A DNA stretch of 64,000 nucleotides from UBA5195 sp034432755 (GCA_034432755.1 DAOUBQ010000046.1:1-64000), one strand, 5' to 3'. Shown: positions 39,159-48,307, counted from the stretch's first letter. The notes: generated by a model not told the origin, from the sequence alone. Numbers and translations are program-made.

Positions 39159-41276
39159 ATGACTCTTGAACAAGGAACGTTGCTTAACGGGCGTTATCGC
39201 ATTGTAGATATTTTGGGCCAGGGGGGGATGGGCTCTGTTTACCGCGCCTTAGATGAAAACCTGGGCGTGGAAGTTGCTGTTAAAGAAAATCTGTTTACCA
39301 CCGATGAATATTCGCGCCAATTCCGCCTTGAAGCGGTGATCCTGGCAAGTTTGCGCCACCAGAACTTACCGCGCGTGACTGACCATTTTGTGATGGAAGG
39401 ATATGGGCAGTATCTGGTAATGGATTACATCGAAGGCGAGGACTTGCGCCAGCGCATGGAGCGGCTAAACACCATTCCAGAAGAAGATGCCATCCTGATC
39501 GGCGCAGCGGTCTGCGACGCGCTCTCTTACCTTCATACGCGCCGTCCGCCGGTCTTGCACCGCGATATTAAGCCCGGCAACATCAAAATTACCCCCGATG
39601 GGCGGGTGTATCTGGTAGATTTTGGCCTGGCGAAACTGATTCAGGGCAGCCAAACCACCACCACCGGCGCACGCGCCATGACGCCCGGTTACTCGCCGCC
39701 TGAGCAATACGGCACAGCCCGCACTGACCCGCGTTCGGATATTTATTCGCTTGGCGCAACGCTGTATGCCGCGCTGACAAGCGTCATCCCTGAAGATGGC
39801 CTGGCGCGGGTGATGGATAACGCCCAACTGACGCCCATCCGCAAGCATAACCCCAAAATTTCGCGCCGTCTGTCTTCAGTGATAGAAAAGGCGATGGAAG
39901 CCTACCCGGATGACCGCTACCAAACGGCGGAGGAATTCCGGCGCGGGTTGCTTAACTCCAGTTCTAAGACGCAGCGATTTACCGAACTTGACCTGAACAT
40001 CAGCGTGCCGCCTCCACCAGAAGATGAAGAGGCGCAAGGCTTCAAAAATGCGAACCTTTCTCCGTCCACCCCGGCCAAAGCGGTGATGGATGTGGTCACC
40101 TCGATGACCAGCCGCATGCGCCGCCGCGCGCGCCGCGAGGCGGCCTTTGGAATTTGGGGCGGAGCCGTTTTGTTGCTGCTAGCCGTCTTGCTATTCTGGA
40201 ACACTAGCCCACCCTTTCGCCAGGGAATGGCGGGCTTCTTCTCCATTTCAACCCCAGAACTGACTGCACCCCAGGCAACACCCACCTCTACGCTGGCGGT
40301 GATTGCCGCCTTGCAAGAAGAGCCGACTCCCACGCCCTCCCCCTTGCCCCCCACCGACACGCCGCCACCCTCGCCAACGGCAACTCCGATTGGCGGCGGC
40401 ACGGGGCAGATTGCCTTTGCATCTGCCCGCACAGGGTTTCCGCAAATTCACATCATGAATGTAGATGGAACCGGGCTTCGACAAATCACCAATGAACAAG
40501 AAGGCGCCTGCCAGCCCGATTGGTCGCCAGATGGCAAACGCCTGGTCTATGTTTCGCCCTGCAAACAAAAATTAGATGTTTATAAAGGTTCAAGTCTCTA
40601 CTTGATTGATGCCAACGGAGAGAATCGCACCGCGCTGCCAACCAGCCTGGGCGGCGATTTTGAACCGGCCTGGTCGCCTGATGGCAAACGGATTGCGTTT
40701 ACCTCATTGCGCGACGGGTACATGGAAATTTACATGATTAACCTTGAAAACAACGTGGTCACGCGCCTGACTCGCGCTCAAGACATCACCAGGGGAGTTC
40801 ACGCGCGGATGCCGGCCTGGAACCCGATTGGGTTCCAGATTGCATACGTTCTCAAACGCTCTGGCACCACCCAAATTTGGGTGACAACCGATGGCGATGT
40901 TTATTCTCCCAAACCCAATGAGTTGCTTGCGCAAACCGGCAACAACACCAACGACTTCCTACCAGTTTGGACCCGCGATGGGCAGTTCATCCTGTTCAGC
41001 CAGACCAATTTTGAAGGCACGGTCCCGGCCTGGTTGATGAGCATCCGTTACGAAGACCGGCAGACCAAACAGGCGGTGCGCCTTCCCATTGAACCGCTCC
41101 CGATTGTGGATGTCAACATTTCACCCGACGGGTTCTGGATGGTGTTCGAGAGTTGGCCCGATTCACTCAATCACGATATTTATATTTCCACTCTGACAGG
41201 AGCCAACCGCACGCGGTTAACAACCGACCCCGGTTTCGATTTCGACCCGGCCTGGCGGCCTATCAAAAATGAATAG
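39159..41276 (+). CDS. membrane Ser/Thr protein kinase with TolB propeller (first)
   Basis: A 705-residue receptor kinase. The cytoplasmic kinase domain (about 12-270) is complete: G-loop GQGGMGSVY (20-28), K42, HRD with D136 (LHRDIKPGN), DFG at 154-156, and APE-like YSPPEQYG. One helix (GIWGGAVLLLLAVLLFW, about 331-347) is followed by a Pro/Thr linker. An external six-bladed TolB-like propeller has blades such as WSPDGKRLVYVSP and WSPDGKRIAFTSL. It resembles Hanks-type PknB kinases but with a propeller in place of PASTA repeats. A near-identical paralogue follows. No Shine-Dalgarno is seen. Confidence 0.92.
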   Translation: MTLEQGTLLNGRYRIVDILGQGGMGSVYRALDENLGVEVAVKENLFTTDEYSRQFRLEAVILASLRHQNLPRVTDHFVMEGYGQYLVMDYIEGEDLRQRMERLNTIPEEDAILIGAAVCDALSYLHTRRPPVLHRDIKPGNIKITPDGRVYLVDFGLAKLIQGSQTTTTGARAMTPGYSPPEQYGTARTDPRSDIYSLGATLYAALTSVIPEDGLARVMDNAQLTPIRKHNPKISRRLSSVIEKAMEAYPDDRYQTAEEFRRGLLNSSSKTQRFTELDLNISVPPPPEDEEAQGFKNANLSPSTPAKAVMDVVTSMTSRMRRRARREAAFGIWGGAVLLLLAVLLFWNTSPPFRQGMAGFFSISTPELTAPQATPTSTLAVIAALQEEPTPTPSPLPPTDTPPPSPTATPIGGGTGQIAFASARTGFPQIHIMNVDGTGLRQITNEQEGACQPDWSPDGKRLVYVSPCKQKLDVYKGSSLYLIDANGENRTALPTSLGGDFEPAWSPDGKRIAFTSLRDGYMEIYMINLENNVVTRLTRAQDITRGVHARMPAWNPIGFQIAYVLKRSGTTQIWVTTDGDVYSPKPNELLAQTGNNTNDFLPVWTRDGQFILFSQTNFEGTVPAWLMSIRYEDRQTKQAVRLPIEPLPIVDVNISPDGFWMVFESWPDSLNHDIYISTLTGANRTRLTTDPGFDFDPAWRPIKNE

Positions 41277-41296
41277 TTTAACTTGATTACAAGATG

Positions 41297-41330
41297 AAAG
41301 CCTCTCCGGTGAGAGGGGCTTTTTTGTTTT
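41297..41330 (+). terminator. rho-independent terminator after the first kinase
   Basis: AAAGCC TCTC, loop CGGT, GAGA GGGGCTTTTTT, with a small bulge, then TTTTGTTTT. It separates the two kinase genes into two transcription units. Confidence 0.85.
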
Positions 41331-41335
41331 ATAAT
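41330..41335 (+). promoter_or_regulatory. -10 box of the second kinase
   Basis: TATAAT directly after the terminator of the first kinase and 40 bases before ATG 41376. Confidence 0.45.
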
Positions 41336-41375
41336 CACCTTCATCGTTGTCCCTTCAAAGGCAAGCGGATTTTCT

Positions 41376-43448
41376 ATGAGTTTGGGTCAAGGAAACCTTC
41401 TCAATAATCGTTATCGCATCGTCGAAATTCTTGGCCGTGGCGGCATGGGGGCGGTCTATCGCGCCGTTGACGAGAGTCTCGGCGTAGATGTTGCCGTAAA
41501 GGAAAACCTATTCACCACAGATGATTACGCGCGCCAGTTTCGCATGGAAGCGATTATCCTGGCGGGGATTCGGCATCCCAATCTGCCCAGGGTAACCGAC
41601 CACTTCGTGTTGGAAGAGCAAGGGCAATACCTGGTGATGGATTACATCGAAGGCAATGACCTGCGCCAGCACATCGAAAAACATGGCACCCTCAAAGAGG
41701 CTGAAGCGATTCGAATCGGCGCAGCCGTTTGCGATGCGCTCACGTATCTGCACACCCGCAAGCCGCCCATTCTGCATCGTGATATTAAACTAGGAAATGT
41801 GAAGCTCACCCCCGATGGCAACGTGGTCCTGGTTGATTTTGGGCTTGCCAAACAAGCCTGGGAACACGAAGAAACCATGACCGGAGCGCGCGCCATGACG
41901 CCCGGCTACTCCCCGCCGGAGCAATATGGCTCGGCGCGCACCGACGCCCGGTCTGATGTCTATTCGCTCGGTGCCACCCTCTATGCGGCCATCACCGGCG
42001 TTGTTCCCGAAGACAGCCTGATGAGGGCCGTGGATGGGATAGAATTAACTCCCTTAAGAAAACACAAACCATCCATTACTCCCCGCCTGGCAGCGGTTAT
42101 CGAAAAAGCGATGGAGACTATCCCCGCCAATCGCTACCAGTCTGCCGCTGAATTCAAAGCCGCCCTGCTCGGCATAGAAGAAGACACCGGACGCCTGGAA
42201 GAAAGTGAACCAGCATCCCCCAAAAAAACGCCGCAAGAAACCGAATCTGAACCTGCCCCGCCGCGCAAAAAAAAGGGCGGCTACTTTAGCCTGTTCCTGC
42301 TCGTATTGTTATTGACGCTGTCCGTGAGCGCATTGGTCGTATTCGACCCCAAAAATAGACAGTTCGTTCTGTCATTCCTCCAAACAGAAACGTTCACGCC
42401 AACCATTCCTCCCACAATTCCAGCGACACCGACACTGACGCCTGAATTGACTGGTGAGGCCCCGATTGAACCAAGTGCCACCCCACAGGCCACCAATACC
42501 GCCACTCCTACAAGGACCTCTTTGCCGTCACCCACCCCTAGCGCTACAAAAGAGGTTTCGGCGGTTGTCACCCTCTCGCCCACCCCCATTGGAGGCACCG
42601 GCGAAATTGCTTATGCGATGGTCGAAAACAGGATTGCCCAAATTTACCTGACGAATGCCGATGGTACGAACATCCGGCAACTCACCAACGACGCTAACGG
42701 AGCCTGCAATTTCGATTGGTCGCCTGACGGCAAGCAGTTGGTTTACGTTTCACCGTGCAGCGCCAAAGCCTGGCAATACCCTGGCGCCGAATTGCGTATC
42801 TTTGACCTCGAAACCGGTAACAGCAGGTCATTGCTGGAGACGTCAAGGGGCGAATTTGACCCGGCCTGGTCTCCAGATGGGAAAAAAATTGCCTTCACTT
42901 CCTTGCGCGATGAAACCTGGCAAATCTATGTCATTGACCTGGAAACGTCGGTCCTCACCCAGTTGACAAGCTACGAAGAAACGGTTCAATCACGGGCAAA
43001 AAACCAGTCACGCCACCCGGTTTGGTCGCCAGATGGGAAACGACTGATTTATGTCGCTCGCAGAGGCACGGAATACCAACTCTGGATAATGAACGCTGCC
43101 GATGGAAGCGAGAAAACCCGCCTGGTCTATACTGTTCCCACCGTCTCAGATTACCTGCCCGCCTGGTCACCAGATGGAACTTTTATTCTGTTCAGCCAGG
43201 CCAACCTCAACCTGACATCCCCTTCCGTACTGATGCGCCTGAATGTCGGAATGCAGCGCGCAGAGCAGTTGATTGCAGCAGGCGCTCCGGTTGTTGATGT
43301 TAATTTCTCGCCCGATGGCTTCTGGGTTGCCTACGAAAGCACAGACACAAATAACCAGGATGTTTTCCTATTCAACCTGCTCACCGATGAAAAAATCCGC
43401 CTGACAAATTCCCCGAATGTCGAATTCGACCCGGCCTGGAGGCCGTGA
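41376..43448 (+). CDS. membrane Ser/Thr protein kinase with TolB propeller (second)
   Basis: A 690-residue paralogue with the same plan: G-loop GRGGMGAVY (20-28), K42, catalytic loop LHRDIKLGN (Pro of the usual KPGN is Leu), DFG, YSPPEQYG, helix YFSLFLLVLLLTLSVSALVV (about 305-325), Thr/Pro linker, then a TolB-like propeller (WSPDGKQLVYVSPC, WSPDGKKIAFTSLRD, WSPDGTFILFSQ). The kinase halves are much more alike than the linkers, which fits duplication followed by divergence of the sensor. It has its own -10 box. Phosphorylation targets are unknown, and no FHA protein is nearby. Confidence 0.92.
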   Translation: MSLGQGNLLNNRYRIVEILGRGGMGAVYRAVDESLGVDVAVKENLFTTDDYARQFRMEAIILAGIRHPNLPRVTDHFVLEEQGQYLVMDYIEGNDLRQHIEKHGTLKEAEAIRIGAAVCDALTYLHTRKPPILHRDIKLGNVKLTPDGNVVLVDFGLAKQAWEHEETMTGARAMTPGYSPPEQYGSARTDARSDVYSLGATLYAAITGVVPEDSLMRAVDGIELTPLRKHKPSITPRLAAVIEKAMETIPANRYQSAAEFKAALLGIEEDTGRLEESEPASPKKTPQETESEPAPPRKKKGGYFSLFLLVLLLTLSVSALVVFDPKNRQFVLSFLQTETFTPTIPPTIPATPTLTPELTGEAPIEPSATPQATNTATPTRTSLPSPTPSATKEVSAVVTLSPTPIGGTGEIAYAMVENRIAQIYLTNADGTNIRQLTNDANGACNFDWSPDGKQLVYVSPCSAKAWQYPGAELRIFDLETGNSRSLLETSRGEFDPAWSPDGKKIAFTSLRDETWQIYVIDLETSVLTQLTSYEETVQSRAKNQSRHPVWSPDGKRLIYVARRGTEYQLWIMNAADGSEKTRLVYTVPTVSDYLPAWSPDGTFILFSQANLNLTSPSVLMRLNVGMQRAEQLIAAGAPVVDVNFSPDGFWVAYESTDTNNQDVFLFNLLTDEKIRLTNSPNVEFDPAWRP

Positions 43449-43472
43449 AGCGGAAGTCATTCTATAAATGCA

Positions 43473-43508
43473 AAACGTCCTGCAAGTTGAAAAACCTGCA
43501 GGACGTTT
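43473..43508. terminator. bidirectional terminator, variant stem
   Basis: AAACGTCCTGCA / TGCAGGACGTTT, a perfect 12-bp stem between the convergent kinase and inositol-phosphatase genes. It keeps the CGTCC core but has TGCA where other copies have CGAAGG. Confidence 0.82.
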
Positions 43509-43511
43509 GTT

Positions 43512-44300
43512 TCAATCCTTTTCCTGCAATCCAGCCAAAATTTTGGGATGCAAGCCAGGGTTGGCAGCCACAATTGATTGGGGCGGACTTAAATAATCTG
43601 CCTCGCCCAAAGCGTTCGTCACCAGCGCGCCCGCTTCCTCGGCAATCAACCCGCCAGCGGCCACGTCCCAGGGCTTGAGAGAGATTTCCCAAAAGCCGTC
43701 GAAGCGACCGGCGGCCACATAACACAGGTCAATGGCGGCAGACCCCAGCCTGCGCACTCCCTGACTCCTTTTGGCAAAACGGACAAAATTGGCAAAGTTA
43801 TCTTGCGCGGAGTTCCAGGCATCGTAAGGAAATCCGGTAACCAGCAGGCTTCTTTGCATTTCCGATTGCGATGAAGCGCGCAGCCGCCGCGTTCCATTGA
43901 GATACGAACCTTTGCCGCGTTCGGCAGTGAACATCTCGTCGCGCATCGGGTCATAGATGGCGGCCAGAACAACCTGCCCCTGATGGGCATAGGCAATTGA
44001 CACGCAAAACATCGGGATGCCGTGCGCATAGTTCACTGTTCCGTCCAACGGGTCAATGTACCAGAGATGTTCTGCGGCGCCGTTCGATGTCAGTCCCGAT
44101 TCTTCGGCCAAGACGTTGTGACCAGGGAAAAGACGGCTAATTTCAGCGAGCAGGAATGCTTCCGAAGCACGGTCAACATCCGTCACCAAGTCAATGATGC
44201 CTTTGTAATCAATGTGGTTATCTTTTTCATAACCATCAGACAAAATTCGACCGGCCTGGCGCGCCATCCGATCCAGGTCGGTCAGGGTGGGTCTATTCAT
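43512..44300 (-). CDS. inositol monophosphatase family protein
   Basis: A 262-residue Mg-dependent phosphatase of the SuhB/IMPase family. Metal site residues are in LAEESG (Glu), WYIDPLDGTVNYAHGIPMFC (the DPLDGTxNF signature) and LKPWDVAAGGLIAEEAGA (WDxAAG). It probably hydrolyses inositol phosphate or a related sugar phosphate. It follows the response-regulator gene with two bases between them, so both are likely on one transcript. A ribosome site (AGGAAA) lies before the ATG. Confidence 0.92.
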   Translation of the reverse strand: MNRPTLTDLDRMARQAGRILSDGYEKDNHIDYKGIIDLVTDVDRASEAFLLAEISRLFPGHNVLAEESGLTSNGAAEHLWYIDPLDGTVNYAHGIPMFCVSIAYAHQGQVVLAAIYDPMRDEMFTAERGKGSYLNGTRRLRASSQSEMQRSLLVTGFPYDAWNSAQDNFANFVRFAKRSQGVRRLGSAAIDLCYVAAGRFDGFWEISLKPWDVAAGGLIAEEAGALVTNALGEADYLSPPQSIVAANPGLHPKILAGLQEKD

Positions 44301-44302
44301 GG

Positions 44303-44929
44303 TTACTTTCCTGTTGCTTTGATTTCTTCGAGAGCGCGGTAGATTTCATCCAACTCAGACTGGATGTTCTCGCGGTCGTTTTTAGCCTGCTGGAGCATGG
44401 CCTCGAAGGCCGGGCGTTGTTCTGGCGGCAGGGTGGGGATTAATCGCTCGGTGCGGGCAATTTGGGTGCTCTTGTGGCGCAGTTTGTTTTCCAACCGGTC
44501 GCGATAACCCTGGTAAAAGTCCTTCGGATTAAGCGGTTCGGGGCCGGTAACCGGTTCCTGGGTCATAATCTCAGCAATGGTGAGCAAGAAATCTTCGGTG
44601 TCTATGGGTTTTTCGATAAAGCGCGTTGCGCCCAGGATGAGGGCAAATTTTTTATCTTCGGGGGTAACGTAGGTCGCCGAGAGAAAAATCACCGGAATTC
44701 GGCGGGTGGCCGGGTTGATGCGCAGTTTTTGTACGAAGGCATAGCCGTCCATTTTGGGCATCAGAATGTCAGTAATAATCAAGACCGGCTTGACCTTTTC
44801 GACCATTTCCAGGCCTTCCAGGCCGTTACGGGCGCTGGCGACTTCATACCCCTTGAAACGCAGGGTAACTTCGAGTAATTCCAGGACGTTGGCAACGTCT
44901 TCAACAACAAGGATGGGGCCGTTTCTCAT
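44303..44929 (-). CDS. response regulator with C-terminal coiled coil
   Basis: A 208-residue protein. The receiver domain (1-125) has the acidic pair (VVEDVANV), phosphoacceptor Asp in IITDILMPKMDGY, Ser/Thr switch (FLSATYV) and Lys in FIEKPID. No DNA-binding domain follows. The C-terminus is a long charged helix (RDRLENKLRHKSTQIARTER, KNDRENIQSELDEIYRALEE), probably a coiled coil for dimer or partner contact. No histidine kinase is adjacent. A TAAAAT box lies six bases before the ATG, so the mRNA may be leaderless. Confidence 0.88.
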   Translation of the reverse strand: MRNGPILVVEDVANVLELLEVTLRFKGYEVASARNGLEGLEMVEKVKPVLIITDILMPKMDGYAFVQKLRINPATRRIPVIFLSATYVTPEDKKFALILGATRFIEKPIDTEDFLLTIAEIMTQEPVTGPEPLNPKDFYQGYRDRLENKLRHKSTQIARTERLIPTLPPEQRPAFEAMLQQAKNDRENIQSELDEIYRALEEIKATGK

Positions 44930-44935
44930 GCGCTT

Positions 44936-44941
44936 ATTTTA
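44936..44941 (-). promoter_or_regulatory. leaderless-type -10 box of the response regulator
   Basis: TAAAAT on the minus strand with six bases to ATG 44929 and no Shine-Dalgarno. Confidence 0.45.
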
Positions 44942-44975
44942 CTCCGATTGTGAACAATCGTGATTAACGTTCCCG

Positions 44976-45875
44976 TTAACCCGACCAAACCCTGCGCCCC
45001 AGGGCCGACACGGCCAACTCGACCGATAACACGGCGGTTGCGTTCTGCGCATCGAGGATGGGGTTGACTTCGACCAAGTCGAGGCCGATGAGGCTTCCCG
45101 TCTCGGCGACCAGCTCGCAGATCAGGTGAGCTTCGCGGTAGGTCAGGCCGCCAGGGACGGGGGTTCCGACGCCAGGGGCATGACGCGGGTCGAGCGAATC
45201 CATGTCAAAGGAAAGAAAAATCCCATCCACCTCACGCGAGACGCGCTCAATGGCTTTTTCCAGCGCCTGCACCATGCCCAGGCGGTCAATTTGCTCCATG
45301 CCCATCACCATCACACCGGCCTGTTTCAAATTACGCTTCTCGCCGGGGTCGAGGTCACGTGCGCCGATGACGGCCACGCGTTGCGGGTTGATAACTGGCA
45401 CAGGCTCGTTCCACAGCGCGGTCAGGCGCGGGTCGCCCAGCCCGCACAGAGCGGCCAGCGGCATGCCGTGAATATTGCCAGAAGGGGTGGTTTCAGCGGT
45501 GTTGAAATCGGCATGGGCATCAACCCAGATGACGCCCAATTTGCGGCCCCTGGCGGCCCCATGAATGGAGCCGAGCGCTACGCTGTGGTCGCCGCCCAAA
45601 ACAAGTGGGAAGTGGCCTGTTTGAAGCGAGGTCGCCACTGCCCCGGCCACCCGCCGCGCCATTGGCACAATGCATTCAATGTATTTCAGTTTTGGCTCGC
45701 TGATTTTGCACATTTCTGCAATGGGGACTTCGATGTTGCCTTTATCTTCCACCGTGTAGCCAAGCGATTCAATCTTTTGCTGCAAGTGAGCGTAGCGGAT
45801 GGCGCTGGGGCCCATATCTACGCCGCGCCGGTCTGCGCCCAGGTCAATGGGAACGCCGATAATGTCAATTTGCAT
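44976..45875 (-). CDS. rocF: arginase
   Basis: A 299-residue ureohydrolase that splits arginine to ornithine and urea. The Mn2+-binding motifs are GGDHSVALGS, WVDAHADFNT and SFDMDSLDP. The C-terminal DLVEVNP motif is also present. The sequence is closer to bacterial arginases than agmatinases (GNIHGMPLAAL loop). ATG 45875 has an AGGAG ribosome site; nine upstream residues to 45902 are not needed. It lies beside imidazolonepropionase, so amino acid breakdown genes cluster here. A block of palindromic repeats separates them. Confidence 0.92.
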   Translation of the reverse strand: MQIDIIGVPIDLGADRRGVDMGPSAIRYAHLQQKIESLGYTVEDKGNIEVPIAEMCKISEPKLKYIECIVPMARRVAGAVATSLQTGHFPLVLGGDHSVALGSIHGAARGRKLGVIWVDAHADFNTAETTPSGNIHGMPLAALCGLGDPRLTALWNEPVPVINPQRVAVIGARDLDPGEKRNLKQAGVMVMGMEQIDRLGMVQALEKAIERVSREVDGIFLSFDMDSLDPRHAPGVGTPVPGGLTYREAHLICELVAETGSLIGLDLVEVNPILDAQNATAVLSVELAVSALGRRVWSG

Positions 45876-45890
45876 GGGTTCTCCTGTAAA

Positions 45891-46051
45891 AAAAAGTGGC
45901 ATAGCGCAAGATAATATTGTAGCGCAAGATAATATCTTGCGCTACACTGTTTGATAAAAAGTGGCGCGGCGCAAGATAATATCTTGCGCTGCGCCATCTG
46001 ATAAAAAGCGGCGCAACAATTCTCTTGTGCTACGCCGTCCGGTAATACCCC
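45891..46051. repeat. cluster of three to four GCGCAAGAT palindromes
   Basis: A unit of about 45 bp (GTGGC...GCGCAAGATA, A, TATCTTGCGC...then TGATAAAAA) is repeated. There is a truncated copy at 45891-45918 and a near-perfect palindrome at 45920-45944 with 12-bp arms. A 33-bp one lies at 45963-45995, and a decayed one at 46008-46040. The last overlaps the end of hutI. Related single copies lie at 27345, 32963, 62406 and 62876. Confidence 0.85.
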
Positions 46052-47304
46052 ACATCCACCGAGTAGACACGCCCCTTTTTGATGACCTGCCGCACCAGGT
46101 TCGTGCCAAAGCGATAGCCCAGGTGACGGTAATCGGGAACAGACAGGATGAGCAGGTCGGCCTGTTTGCCGGGTTCAAGCGACCCGACCTTGTTCGCCAT
46201 GCGAATGGCGTAAGCCGAGTTGATGGTGGAGGCGGCAATCGCCTGGGCGGGGGTGAGTTTCATCATGCGACAGGCCAGGGCAATCACGAATTGCATCGAT
46301 TCGTTCCAGGTCGTGCCGGGATTGCAATCGGTTGCCAAGGCCAGGATGGCATTCGCCTCGATGAGTTTGTGGGCGGGGGTGTATTCGTGTTCGGCCAGCC
46401 CAAAGGGCGTGCAGGGCAGCGAAACGGCGACCGTTTCGGAGCGGCCCAAGGCTTCGATGTCGGCATCCGAGGTCTTGACGAGATGGTCGGCAGAGACTGC
46501 GCCCAATTCGACCGCCAGCGAGGCCCCACCCAGGTTGTCGAACTCGTCGGCGTGGATTTTAAGTGGGAAGCCCAGGCTGCGGGCTTTTTGTAATATCTGG
46601 CGCGATTGGGCCAGGTTAAAGGCTTTGTTTTCGCAGAAAACATCCACAAACGGCAGGCGGCGGCCCGGCGCGTGCGTCTCCCACCATTGGCGCAAAATCG
46701 GGAGCATAGTCTCGCAAACCAGGTCGGTGTAGCCCTGCGGGTCATCTTTGAACTCTGGAGCGATGGCGTGCGCGCCCAGGAAGGTGGGGGCGATGTCCAT
46801 GCGGCTTTCGTCTTCGAGCGAGAGCAGGGCTTTGAGTTGGCGCAGTTCGGTGGCGGTTTGCAGGCCATAGCCGGTCTTTGCTTCGACGGTAGTGGTGCCG
46901 TGCGCAAACATGCGAAAAATGCGCGGACGAGCCTGCGCCACCAGGGTTTCGATGCTGGCCGTGCGCGTCTGACGGACCGTGGAAAGGATGCCGCCACCTG
47001 CCGCGAGGATGTCGAGGTAAGGCATACCGGCCATTTTCATTTCAAACTCGGCGGCCCGGTCGCCGCCCCAAACGAGGTGGGTGTGCGGGTCCACAAAACC
47101 GGGCATGACCACGCAGCCGTAGGCATCGAGCAGCGGTTCGCCGGGGTAGGCGGCACGCAAGTCGGAAGTTTTGCCAGTTGCGACGATTTTTTCATCCCGA
47201 ATCAGGACCGCGCCATCCTCAATGAGGCCGAGTCTGCCGAGGTCGCGGCCACGCTGCGGGCCGCCCGCAATGGTCAGGAGTTGGGAGGCGGAGTGGATAA
47301 GCAT
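46030..47304 (-). CDS. hutI: imidazolonepropionase
   Basis: A 424-residue amidohydrolase of histidine degradation that opens 4-imidazolone-5-propanoate to formiminoglutamate. Signatures are MPGFVDPHTHLVWGGDRAAE (HxH metal site), KTGYGLQTATELRQL, LKIHADEFDN, SADHLVKTSD and LATDCNPGTTWNESM. No other hut genes are in the window. The last codons run into the palindrome cluster, so the C-terminus (DVGYYRTA) may have been altered by it. A TAACAT box lies six bases before the ATG. Confidence 0.94.
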   Translation of the reverse strand: MLIHSASQLLTIAGGPQRGRDLGRLGLIEDGAVLIRDEKIVATGKTSDLRAAYPGEPLLDAYGCVVMPGFVDPHTHLVWGGDRAAEFEMKMAGMPYLDILAAGGGILSTVRQTRTASIETLVAQARPRIFRMFAHGTTTVEAKTGYGLQTATELRQLKALLSLEDESRMDIAPTFLGAHAIAPEFKDDPQGYTDLVCETMLPILRQWWETHAPGRRLPFVDVFCENKAFNLAQSRQILQKARSLGFPLKIHADEFDNLGGASLAVELGAVSADHLVKTSDADIEALGRSETVAVSLPCTPFGLAEHEYTPAHKLIEANAILALATDCNPGTTWNESMQFVIALACRMMKLTPAQAIAASTINSAYAIRMANKVGSLEPGKQADLLILSVPDYRHLGYRFGTNLVRQVIKKGRVYSVDVGYYRTA

Positions 47305-47310
47305 ATTCCA

Positions 47311-47316
47311 ATGTTA
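47311..47316 (-). promoter_or_regulatory. possible leaderless -10 box of hutI
   Basis: TAACAT on the minus strand, six bases before ATG 47304. It is a weaker match to TATAAT than the others. Confidence 0.35.
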
Positions 47317-47330
47317 GTCCAGATGGTTAT

Positions 47331-47699
47331 TCAGGCCAGAGGCTCGTCAAAGCGCTGAATTTCAAGTAAATACCCGTTGGGGTCTTTGAAAAAGAAGTGA
47401 TAAATGCCGTATTGGGGGTTGTGAGCAGGCGGTTTTACAATTTCTACGCCCTGCGCTTTCAGCCGTTCATGCCAACCCTCCACATCGTTCGTGACCAGAG
47501 TGGCGATTACGCCCTGTGGGCTGGCCGGTTCGAGGTGGGCGCAAAAACCGAGGTAGCCATTGGCGCTGATTTTGTAGATGCGACAGACGGCCTGGTTGCG
47601 TGCCAGCGGCAGAGATAAGATGCGTTCATAGAACGCAGCAGTCGCTGCCAGGTCGGCGGTATGCAGGAAGATGACGAACTGCTCGAAAGGCGGATTCAT
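47331..47699 (-). CDS. VOC (glyoxalase/bleomycin-resistance fold) protein
   Basis: A 122-residue vicinal-oxygen-chelate protein (VIFLHTADLAATAAFYERIL; YHFFFKDPNGYLLEIQRFDE with the terminal Glu ligand). Substrate unknown. ATG 47699 is chosen because it overlaps the TGA of the membrane-protein gene (ATGA), which implies coupling. The long frame upstream to 48050 is a shadow of that gene. Confidence 0.83.
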   Translation of the reverse strand: MNPPFEQFVIFLHTADLAATAAFYERILSLPLARNQAVCRIYKISANGYLGFCAHLEPASPQGVIATLVTNDVEGWHERLKAQGVEIVKPPAHNPQYGIYHFFFKDPNGYLLEIQRFDEPLA

Positions 47700-48295
47700 C
47701 GTTTGTCGAGTGACAGGAACCAGCGGGTCAGGAAAAAGGCGGACAGCAGGACGAGAAGGTTGAGAATAACGAAGAACGAAATGACGCCCGTCAATCCTGA
47801 GTTGAAAATCGGCGAGGGCGGCGGGTGCATGATATAAGCGGCATTCGAGAAGGCATAGCGCAGAACGATGATGAAAAGTGCGTTGGAGGCAGCCGTATAG
47901 GGTGGACGGTTGATGAGCCACAGGCCGATTTGCAACAGGACGCCGACAACGGCAAAGGTCAGCGCCAACCGAAAGCGCGGCTCGGCCAGGAACAGCCCGT
48001 TCCAGTTGGTCTGCATGGCAAGCAGGGAAAGCGGCAGATAGGTGACCCAAAAGACCATGCCGCTGCGCCCGAGCGCGGTTGACCAGCGATAAAACACGGG
48101 GTTGTTGTTGAGCAGGGCCAGAAAACCGGTGAGGCCCGCCAAGACCAGCGCGGCTTCGGCGGCCAGCACCCAGGCGCCATGAATGTAGACGTAGCGCACA
48201 TTCGCGCCGAGCGACTTCTCTTCGGGGCCCAATAGAGCGGCAAGGCCAATGACTGCAAGGGTGAGAAAGAAAAATAAGAGAGGAGATTTTTTCAT
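47696..48295 (-). CDS. polytopic membrane protein, unknown function
   Basis: A 199-residue protein with about five or six helices. The start region ANVRYVYIHGAWVLAAEAAL recalls the N-terminus of cytochrome c maturation CcmC proteins, but the WWD heme motif is absent and I would not assign that role. It is coupled to the VOC gene downstream and starts eight bases after the fni stop, using a TATAAT that overlaps that stop codon. Confidence 0.7.
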   Translation of the reverse strand: MKKSPLLFFFLTLAVIGLAALLGPEEKSLGANVRYVYIHGAWVLAAEAALVLAGLTGFLALLNNNPVFYRWSTALGRSGMVFWVTYLPLSLLAMQTNWNGLFLAEPRFRLALTFAVVGVLLQIGLWLINRPPYTAASNALFIIVLRYAFSNAAYIMHPPPSPIFNSGLTGVISFFVILNLLVLLSAFFLTRWFLSLDKR

Positions 48296-48301
48296 GGGGA
48301 A

Positions 48302-48307
48302 ATTATA
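48302..48307 (-). promoter_or_regulatory. leaderless-type -10 box overlapping the fni stop codon
   Basis: TATAAT on the minus strand, six bases before ATG 48295. Its last bases include the TAA of fni. Confidence 0.5.
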
